The translations under genes were made by a program, and so were the position numbers. Positions 1-3,857 of a stretch of DNA of 5,528 nt are shown piece by piece (the stretch's first letter is position 1; each line of letters starts with the position of its first letter). Source of the stretch: an uncultured Bacillota bacterium (GTDB lineage: Bacteria > Bacillota_I > Bacilli_A > RFN20 > CAG-631). The notes beneath the pieces were generated by a model, which saw only the letters and a list, made by a program, of their open reading frames with translations, was not told where the DNA came from and made no database searches. Location: assembly GCA_905197115.1 (NCBI GenBank), contig CAJJXN010000083.1, positions 1 through 5,528 of the forward strand, read 5' to 3'.

Positions 1-870
1 TTGACAGCCATTAATAATGTAATCGATTCCATTATTTTTTAAAGTACTTAAAAATAAGTAGTTTAATTTTTTATAATAATTTGCATTATTAATTCTATTA
101 TTACAATTGATTTCTATGGCTTTTGCAAATCCGACAATTAGTGGGGTATTAGAAGTTCCTGCACGCTTGCCGAATTCTTGACTTCCACCATCCAGTAAGT
201 CAATTATGTGTGTACCATGTTTTATGTATAATAAACCAATTCCTTTTGGTCCGTGTATCTTATGTGAGCTAATTGTTAATAAATTAGGCCTAATTTTTTT
301 TACATTTGGCACGAACTGTGATAAAGCTTGAACAAAATCAACATGATATGCAATATTATTTTTTCTTGCAATTTTAGAAATATCTTCAATAGGCTGAATA
401 CAACCCGTTTCATTATTAACTGCCATTACAGAAATTAAAATAGTTTTATTTGTGATAAGTTTTTCAATACTAGACACATTTACATGTCCATCTTTTTGTG
501 GCTTAACATAGCTTATATTAAAGCCTATGCTTTTAAGAAATTTCGCCGATTCTAGAATGCTATCATGCTCAATAGCCGATATTATTATATGGTTTCCTTT
601 ATTCTTATTTGCTAAAGCATATCCCTTTATTGCCCAATTGTTAGCTTCGGAACCACAACTTGTAAAGAATAATTCATTTGGTTTACAATTAAAATCCTTT
701 GCTATTGTTTCTCTCGAATTTGCTATGGCTTTATTGCATATTTGGCCTATCTGATGTAAAGAATTAGCATTTCCGTACTTTTCAGAGAAATATGGGAGCA
801 TTTCTGTGAGAACCGTTTTATTAACCTTTGTAGTTGAAGCACTATCTAAATATATAATTTTTTTATCCAT
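1..870 (-). CDS. Cysteine desulfurase, class V aminotransferase family (NifS/IscS-like), C-terminal end missing
   Basis: A PLP-dependent enzyme expected to take sulfur from L-cysteine, giving alanine and an enzyme-bound persulfide for Fe-S cluster or thio-cofactor assembly in the cytoplasm. The frame is open from the ATG at 870-868 to the window edge: 290 residues of a family usually near 380-400. Visible landmarks are N-terminal YLDSASTT (usual YLDNAATT), SCGSEANN at 71-78, His102 in SAIEHDS, NNETG at 152-156, Asp178 and Gln181 in VDFVQA, and the PLP lysine Lys204 in SSHKIHGPKG. GGSQEFGKRAGTSN at 228-241 matches the family GGGQE-R-GT-N block. The catalytic-cysteine loop and C-terminus lie outside the window, so the IscS, SufS or specialised subtype cannot be decided. 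The start is fixed by the family N-terminus, although no ribosome binding site precedes it. It is divergent from lexA. Family assignment is secure; subtype is not. Confidence 0.95.
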   Translation of the reverse strand, partial: MDKKIIYLDSASTTKVNKTVLTEMLPYFSEKYGNANSLHQIGQICNKAIANSRETIAKDFNCKPNELFFTSCGSEANNWAIKGYALANKNKGNHIIISAIEHDSILESAKFLKSIGFNISYVKPQKDGHVNVSSIEKLITNKTILISVMAVNNETGCIQPIEDISKIARKNNIAYHVDFVQALSQFVPNVKKIRPNLLTISSHKIHGPKGIGLLYIKHGTHIIDLLDGGSQEFGKRAGTSNTPLIVGFAKAIEINCNNRINNANYYKKLNYLFLSTLKNNGIDYIINGCQ

Positions 871-877
871 ATTTAAT

Positions 878-907
878 ATTATAGCATAAAAGTATTTTTT
901 TTTGTAA
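878..907 (-). promoter_or_regulatory. Putative extended -10 promoter of the cysteine desulfurase gene
   Basis: On the minus strand, TATAAT lies at 883-878 and is preceded by TGC, giving an extended -10 (TGCTATAAT). TTACAA at 907-902 is a fair -35 with an 18-bp spacer. The expected start site is about 871-872, directly next to the ATG at 870, so the mRNA would have almost no leader. No Shine-Dalgarno-like sequence lies between promoter and start codon. Assigned by pattern only. Confidence 0.55.
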
Positions 908-948
908 TTTTTATAACAAAATATTAAAAAAATTTTTAGATTTTCAAG

Positions 949-982
949 TAATTTGAAATGGTAAATTTTCCATTTCAAATTA
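949..982. repeat. Perfect 13-bp inverted repeat in the divergent promoter region
   Basis: TAATTTGAAATGG at 949-961 is matched exactly by CCATTTCAAATTA at 970-982 around an 8-base loop. It lies between the desulfurase promoter and the lexA -35 element, about 28 bp upstream of the latter. No T-tract follows directly on either strand and no gene converges here, so it does not look like a terminator. It may be a binding site for a dimeric regulator or a structural element; function unknown. Confidence 0.6.
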
Positions 983-1009
983 TATATGAAAAATAGTAAT
1001 GTTTTTCTC

Positions 1010-1038
1010 TTGCTATATTAGAACAGATGTTCTATACT
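1010..1038 (+). promoter_or_regulatory. lexA promoter (sigma-A type)
   Basis: TTGCTA at 1010-1015 and TATACT at 1033-1038 are separated by exactly 17 bp, close to the TTGACA/TATAAT consensus. The expected start site is near 1045, giving a leader of about 42 nt before the ATG at 1087. A LexA operator fills most of the spacer, which supports a repressible lexA promoter. Confidence 0.75.
1021..1032. promoter_or_regulatory. SOS box 1 (LexA operator) between -35 and -10
   Basis: GAACAGATGTTC contains GAAC-N4-GTTC, the core of the LexA operator of Bacillus and other Firmicutes, as an inverted repeat GAACA-N2-TGTTC. It ends directly before the -10 hexamer, so bound LexA would block RNA polymerase. 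Autoregulation is the usual arrangement for lexA. Confidence 0.8.
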
Positions 1039-1050
1039 AAAAACATAAGT

Positions 1051-1064
1051 GAACAGATGTGTTC
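1051..1064. promoter_or_regulatory. Possible second LexA-related operator, spacer longer by 2 bp
   Basis: GAACAGATGTGTTC repeats the first ten bases of SOS box 1 (GAACAGATGT) and keeps inverted GAACA and TGTTC arms, but the half-sites GAAC and GTTC are 6 bp apart instead of 4. It lies just after the expected transcription start. It could be a second, weaker or differently bound site, or a diverged duplicate. Confidence 0.5.
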
Positions 1065-1086
1065 ATTTATAAAAGGAGAAAGGTTT

Positions 1087-1683
1087 ATGAAGGTTATTGA
1101 TGAGAACAAAGTTAGTCATGTACTTGATTTCATTAAGACTTTTCAAGTAAGAGAAGGTAGGTCTCCATCTTATAGGCAAATTGCTCATGCAGCCCGTTTC
1201 CCAAGCTTAGCAACTGCTCAAAAGTATGTGAAGATTTTACAAACTCGTGGTCTTATTGAAAGAAATGATTTAGGTCGAATTGTAACCCCAACAAGATTAG
1301 AAACTGGTAATACTATTGTAGCCCCATTAGTAGGACAAGTTGCTTGTGGTAAACCAATACTAGCAGAAGAGAATATTGAGGGAACATTTGCATTGCCAAC
1401 TCAAATATTTGGTAATGAAAAGGTAATGCTTTTGCATGCCAAAGGCGACAGTATGATAGGTGCTGGAATAAATGATGGAGATTTGATAGTTGCAACAATT
1501 ACAAACTATGCTGATGATGGAGAAATTGTGGTTGCTTTAATAAATGACTCTGCAACAGTAAAAAGATTGTATCGAAAAAATGGTTATGCAATTCTTCATG
1601 CCGAAAACCCTAAATATGACGACATTATTACAAAAGAATTAATCATACAAGGAGTGGTTAAACACGTTATTCATAATTTTTAG
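1087..1683 (+). CDS. lexA: LexA, SOS-response repressor and self-cleaving peptidase (S24 family)
   Basis: 198-residue repressor of DNA-damage genes, inactivated by RecA-stimulated self-cleavage. Residues 8-70 form the winged helix: VLDFIKTF, GRSPSYRQIA, and a recognition helix in SLATAQKYVKIL at 40-51. The S24 domain follows from about 76, with cleavage site Cys87-Gly88 in GQVACGKP, nucleophile Ser122 in GDSMIGAG and Lys159 in ATVKRLY. The spacings (35 from scissile residue to Ser, 37 from Ser to Lys) equal those of E. coli LexA. The start at 1087 is chosen because AAGGAG at 1073-1078 lies 8 nt upstream and the protein then begins at the normal LexA position; an in-frame ATG at 1027 would overlap SOS box 1 and the -10. 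Promoter and operators indicate autoregulation. The Cys-Gly cleavage pair (UmuD-like) is less usual than Ala-Gly. The DNA-binding part is less typical than the peptidase part, so an element-borne LexA-like regulator remains possible. Confidence 0.9.
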   Translation: MKVIDENKVSHVLDFIKTFQVREGRSPSYRQIAHAARFPSLATAQKYVKILQTRGLIERNDLGRIVTPTRLETGNTIVAPLVGQVACGKPILAEENIEGTFALPTQIFGNEKVMLLHAKGDSMIGAGINDGDLIVATITNYADDGEIVVALINDSATVKRLYRKNGYAILHAENPKYDDIITKELIIQGVVKHVIHNF

Positions 1684-1701
1684 TTTAGGAGGCGAAACTT
1701 G

Positions 1702-1893
1702 ATGGAACAAAAAATGAAATGCCCATATTGTGGTCGTTGTATTGGTTTTGTTCAATCAACAGATGATGAAAATAGTGTTTTTTCTATCACAAAGAGCGAA
1801 CCAAAAATTGTTGGTAAAAAACAAAGAACATTTCATTGTACTTGTCAAAGATGTAAAGCAGAAGTTTATATCTTGATGGGTTTTAAAAATTAA
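1702..1893 (+). CDS. Small zinc-ribbon protein in the lexA operon
   Basis: A 63-residue protein of unknown role. Six cysteines occur in two groups: C7, C10 and C13 (CPYCGRC) and C46, C48 and C51 (CTCQRC). C7-X2-C10 with C48-X2-C51 is the most likely zinc-binding set, forming a zinc ribbon; C13 and C46 are extra. The intervening 30 residues are polar and no membrane segment is seen. AGGAGG at 1687-1692 gives a strong ribosome binding site. A TTG at 1699 directly before the ATG is an alternative start that adds one residue. The gene begins 18 bp after the lexA stop and precedes a strong terminator, so it is probably co-transcribed with lexA and under SOS control. Such ribbons can bind DNA, RNA or protein; I do not recognise a specific family. 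Confidence 0.8.
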   Translation: MEQKMKCPYCGRCIGFVQSTDDENSVFSITKSEPKIVGKKQRTFHCTCQRCKAEVYILMGFKN

Positions 1894-1906
1894 TAAATAG
1901 TTAGTA

Positions 1907-1965
1907 GGCCATTGTGCTTCAAAAAGATAGGAATTTTTGTAGCACGGTGGCCATTTTTATTTTTT
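1907..1965 (+). terminator. Intrinsic terminator of the lexA operon
   Basis: GGCCATTGTGCT at 1907-1918 pairs with AGCACGGTGGCC at 1941-1952 (12 pairs, two of them G-U). After one T-T mismatch the stem continues through C1920-G1939 and AAAAA/TTTTT around the loop GATAGGAA. A T-rich tract at 1954-1965 follows. The position, 13 bp after the zinc-ribbon stop codon, fits the operon end. Confidence 0.88.
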
Positions 1966-1987
1966 ACAAATAAAAAAACATTGTCTT

Positions 1988-2063
1988 ACAAGAAAACAAC
2001 TAAGTGCCTAAAAGACCACCTAGTTTTATATATAATTAATATTTATATATTATTTTTTCTTGT
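1988..2063. repeat. Nested inverted repeats in AT-rich noncoding DNA
   Basis: The outer arms ACAAGAAAA (1988-1996) and TTTTCTTGT (2055-2063) are perfect 9-bp complements. Inside them AACTAAGTG (1998-2006) pairs with CACCTAGTT (2017-2025) with one A-C mismatch. The region between the inner and the right outer arm is almost pure A and T. This could be a recombinase or regulator site, but in DNA this AT-rich the outer repeat alone is not strong evidence. Confidence 0.35.
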
Positions 2064-2089
2064 TAGATAATTATATAATTTGGTCCATG

Positions 2090-2139
2090 AACCTTAATGC
2101 TATGGAAATCCTTATTCCCAAACGGCATTAAGGTTTTTT
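2090..2139 (+). terminator. Intrinsic terminator-like hairpin upstream of the element genes
   Basis: ACCTTAATGC at 2091-2100 pairs perfectly with GCATTAAGGT at 2125-2134, with A2090-T2135 adding an eleventh pair. The loop is 24 nt and a run of six T residues covers 2134-2139. No gene lies between this and the previous terminator, so it must stop read-through, end a short RNA, or attenuate transcription toward the gene at 2258. A TATAAT at 2074-2079 lies just upstream. Confidence 0.7.
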
Positions 2140-2180
2140 ATTTGTTAGAAAAAATCTTCAAAAAATTAAAAAACTTTTCC

Positions 2181-2205
2181 CGCGTCACACAATGGGTGTG
2201 ATGCG
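2181..2205. other. GC-rich hairpin upstream of the first element gene
   Basis: CGCGTCACAC at 2181-2190 pairs with GTGTGATGCG at 2196-2205 (10 pairs, one G-U) around the loop AATGG. It has no following T-tract, so it is not a typical terminator. ATGGGTGT overlaps its right half (2192-2199) and recurs at 2219-2226. It is much richer in G and C than its surroundings. Options are an operator for the adjacent regulator, an mRNA leader structure, or part of an origin of transfer. Confidence 0.55.
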
Positions 2206-2257
2206 ACCTTGTTAAAGTATGGGTGTCAAAACAAAAAGAAAGGAGGTGAGATAGCGA

Positions 2258-2614
2258 ATGGATTTAAAAAAATCAAGTATAACTGCTGATATTTTAAATA
2301 TTTTATCTGATTGCAAGGTTCATACGTTGCAAGAAATTGCAGATGAAGTTGAAGTCCATAAAAATACAGTAGCAAAACATATTCAATCATTATCATATCG
2401 CTATCCCATCAATACTTTTTGTGGAGGCATAAATCGTGGCGGTGTGTGCTTGGATAAAGGTTATGTACATCAAGGAAAGGTTTTAACAAACGATGAACTG
2501 CAAGTCATCAACAAAGCTCTTACATTGTTGCAGAAATCTAAGAGTGAAGATGTTGACCAAGAATTGATTGCTAACCTGATTACAAGATTTACATATAATG
2601 ACCACAAAATTTAG
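2258..2614 (+). CDS. Small winged-helix transcriptional regulator, like the N-terminal half of WYL-type regulators
   Basis: 118 residues. Residues 8-66 form a helix-turn-helix with a wing: ADILNILSDCKVHTLQEIAD, the recognition helix in HKNTVAKHIQSLSY (34-47), then YPINTFCGG-INRGGVCLD (49-66). This order, including the YPI and GG patterns, resembles the HTH_11-type domain of WYL-family and DeoR-like regulators. The WYL ligand-binding domain is absent; instead there is a short helical tail beginning VLTNDELQVINKAL (75-88), which may be a dimerisation segment. The ribosome binding site AAAGGAGGTGA at 2239-2249 is near-perfect. It starts the plus-strand element genes, 10 bp before the sigma-like gene, and probably controls element transcription. 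It is a DNA-binding protein with good confidence; target and signal are unknown. Confidence 0.8.
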   Translation: MDLKKSSITADILNILSDCKVHTLQEIADEVEVHKNTVAKHIQSLSYRYPINTFCGGINRGGVCLDKGYVHQGKVLTNDELQVINKALTLLQKSKSEDVDQELIANLITRFTYNDHKI

Positions 2615-2624
2615 GAGTAAGAAA

Positions 2625-3182
2625 ATGAAAATTGAATATTTAGATAGAATAAATGCAAAAGCAAAAGTTGAAGTAAAAGTAAGTGCAAAGGTGGCTCACA
2701 TTTTAGAGGAAGATAAAGAATATTTTAAGCCACTAAGTAAAGAAGAAATTGAAAACCTTTCAAAGAGAAAGCAAAATAAGTATTACCAACAAGAATTTGA
2801 AGCAGGATTTCGTTCGTTAGATGAAATAATGGATAATGGATTTCAACCATCAAGTTCATCTTCAATAGAAAATGAGTTTGCTAGACAAATAAGAGAAGAA
2901 AGATATTTTAAAAGTAACGAATACAAAGCATTTAGAAAAAAATTACTATTAGAAATTAAAAAGCAAATGCCAAAAATGTCTGAAAGTGTAAAAAATGCTA
3001 TGTATTTAAGATTTTTCAAAAACTTGTCAATTGGTGGGGTTGCAAGAGAATTAGGCATATCAAAAGGTGCTGCTCAAACAAGTATACAAAGAGGTTGCAA
3101 ATACATTAAAGACTTTTTAGATGCAGACATAAAATTTCAAAATAGAAAAGAAAGAGAAAAGTTTACAAAAAACAAATATTAA
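2625..3182 (+). CDS. Sigma-70 region 4-like helix-turn-helix protein of a mobile element
   Basis: 185 residues. The C-terminal part (about 115-165) reads like sigma-70 region 4: MSESVKNAMYLRFFKNLS, then VARELGISKGAAQTSIQRG as helix-turn-helix, then CKYIKDFL. The first 110 residues are charged and helical, with VEVKVSAKVAHILEED near the start and a serine-rich linker SSSSS at 76-80; no sigma region 2 is seen, so it is unlikely to be a complete stand-alone sigma factor. The start at 2625 is chosen because AGGAG at 2613-2617 lies 7 nt upstream; an in-frame ATG at 2598 would add nine residues but overlaps the previous gene and lacks a ribosome binding site. Similar proteins are common in Firmicutes conjugative elements and may activate or repress the transfer operon. 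The exact function is inferred. Confidence 0.8.
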   Translation: MKIEYLDRINAKAKVEVKVSAKVAHILEEDKEYFKPLSKEEIENLSKRKQNKYYQQEFEAGFRSLDEIMDNGFQPSSSSSIENEFARQIREERYFKSNEYKAFRKKLLLEIKKQMPKMSESVKNAMYLRFFKNLSIGGVARELGISKGAAQTSIQRGCKYIKDFLDADIKFQNRKEREKFTKNKY

Positions 3183-3203
3183 AAAAATTTTTAAAAATGG
3201 GGA

Positions 3204-3239
3204 GTGCCTAAAACCCTTATAAAATGGGGGTTTTAGCAC
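3204..3239. other. Long hairpin upstream of the mobilization genes (candidate oriT part)
   Basis: GTGC (3204-3207) pairs with GCAC (3236-3239), and TAAAACCC (3209-3216) pairs with GGGTTTTA (3228-3235), with one bulged C. The stem can continue through TTAT (3217-3220) against ATGG (3224-3227) using two G-U pairs, leaving only three loop bases. No T-tract follows on the plus strand. A large inverted repeat directly upstream of an accessory gene and relaxase is what an origin of transfer usually shows, but no nick motif can be assigned. Confidence 0.5.
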
Positions 3240-3240
3240 A

Positions 3241-3278
3241 TTAACTGTATTACGATTTCCTATATAAGTGTAGGGAAA
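3241..3278 (+). promoter_or_regulatory. Possible mob operon promoter overlapping a small inverted repeat
   Basis: TTAACT at 3241-3246 and TATAAG at 3263-3268 are 16 bp apart and form a weak sigma-A-like promoter. The -10 region sits in the loop of an imperfect inverted repeat, TTTCCTA (3256-3262) with TAGGGAAA (3271-3278), which has one bulged G. Placement in the only noncoding gap before the mob genes supports a regulatory role; the match itself is modest. Confidence 0.35.
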
Positions 3279-3395
3279 AATGCAAAGGACAAGTTCGTAT
3301 TTAGGCAAAAGATTAAAAAAAGAGATATGAATATTGAATTGCCCTTGGGGACGGTTTAACCTACAAAAACTAAATCATGATTTTAAGGAGAAGAA

Positions 3396-3857
3396 ATGCA
3401 AGAACAATTCACAGTGAGAATTTACGATGTTGAACTCGTGAACAAAATTAAGGATTTGGAAAAGCAGTTAAGAAACATCTATCATTCAAAAAGAAATCCA
3501 TTTTTAGTTGATTGTATTATTAAGGGAATGGAAGTTATTGAGAGAGATAGACTTGGAATTAAAAATCCAAAAGACCTAAAAGAACTTTATGATGAAGTTC
3601 ATAAAACATTTGAGAAGTTGACTGAGCTTATGAGATTATGTGAAGTAACATCAAAAGAATGTATGGCAAACATTACAGTAAATCAAAAACTTTTAACAAA
3701 TAACTACAATATGCTTCTTGGTTTGTCTGAAGAAGCACCAATTGATAGAGAAAGTGTTGAAGAAGGGATTTACGAAAAACTGCCAAATAGATTTGAAAAA
3801 ATGCTAGAAGGTATTTTAGAAGATGTGCTTAAAGTTGTAACAAAGAAGAATAAATGA
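3396..3857 (+). CDS. Putative relaxosome accessory protein (ribbon-helix-helix-like, MobC-type role)
   Basis: 153 residues, not recognised as a defined family. The N-terminus, EQFTVRIYD followed by VELVNKIKDLEKQL and NPFLVDCIIKGMEVIE, has the strand-helix-helix pattern of ribbon-helix-helix DNA-binding proteins (about 3-50). Residues about 58-110 are likely helical and coiled-coil-like (LKELYDEVHKTFEKLTELM), and the tail is acidic then ends in lysines (KVVTKKNK). AAGGAG at 3385-3390 lies 5 nt before the ATG. The stop overlaps the relaxase start in ATGA, indicating translational coupling. Small RHH proteins of this kind usually bind oriT beside the nick and recruit or position the relaxase. 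The role is inferred mostly from context and fold pattern. Confidence 0.7.
   Translation: MQEQFTVRIYDVELVNKIKDLEKQLRNIYHSKRNPFLVDCIIKGMEVIERDRLGIKNPKDLKELYDEVHKTFEKLTELMRLCEVTSKECMANITVNQKLLTNNYNMLLGLSEEAPIDRESVEEGIYEKLPNRFEKMLEGILEDVLKVVTKKNK

Larger units (their letters stand above)
1894..2257. other. Noncoding region between the lexA operon and the mobile-element genes
   Basis: 364 bp with no credible gene. In order it holds the lexA-operon terminator, an AT-rich stretch with nested inverted repeats, a TATAAT followed by a second terminator-like hairpin, a GC-rich hairpin, an ATGGGTGT direct repeat, and the ribosome binding site of the next gene. The change from housekeeping-type genes on the left to conjugation genes on the right makes this a likely element junction. 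No target-site duplication or integrase gene is visible to confirm it. Confidence 0.5.

Noticed and set aside
527..754. Plus-strand open frame of 75 codons inside the desulfurase gene
   Set aside because: It lies opposite a clearly conserved coding region on the minus strand and has no ribosome binding site or recognisable product.
1027..1086. Longer LexA start at ATG 1027
   Set aside because: This ATG overlaps SOS box 1 and precedes the -10 hexamer, has no ribosome binding site, and adds 20 residues not expected in LexA. The start at 1087 has AAGGAG at a good distance.
2598..2624. Upstream start for the sigma-like gene
   Set aside because: It overlaps the end of the previous gene and lacks a ribosome binding site, while ATG 2625 has AGGAG 7 nt upstream.
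2003..3213. AGTGCCTAAAA occurs at 2003-2013 and again at 3203-3213, both beside inverted repeats
   Set aside because: With about 15 million position pairs in the window and about 4 million possible 11-mers, a few such repeats are expected by chance, more in AT-rich DNA. Not evidence for a shared site on its own.
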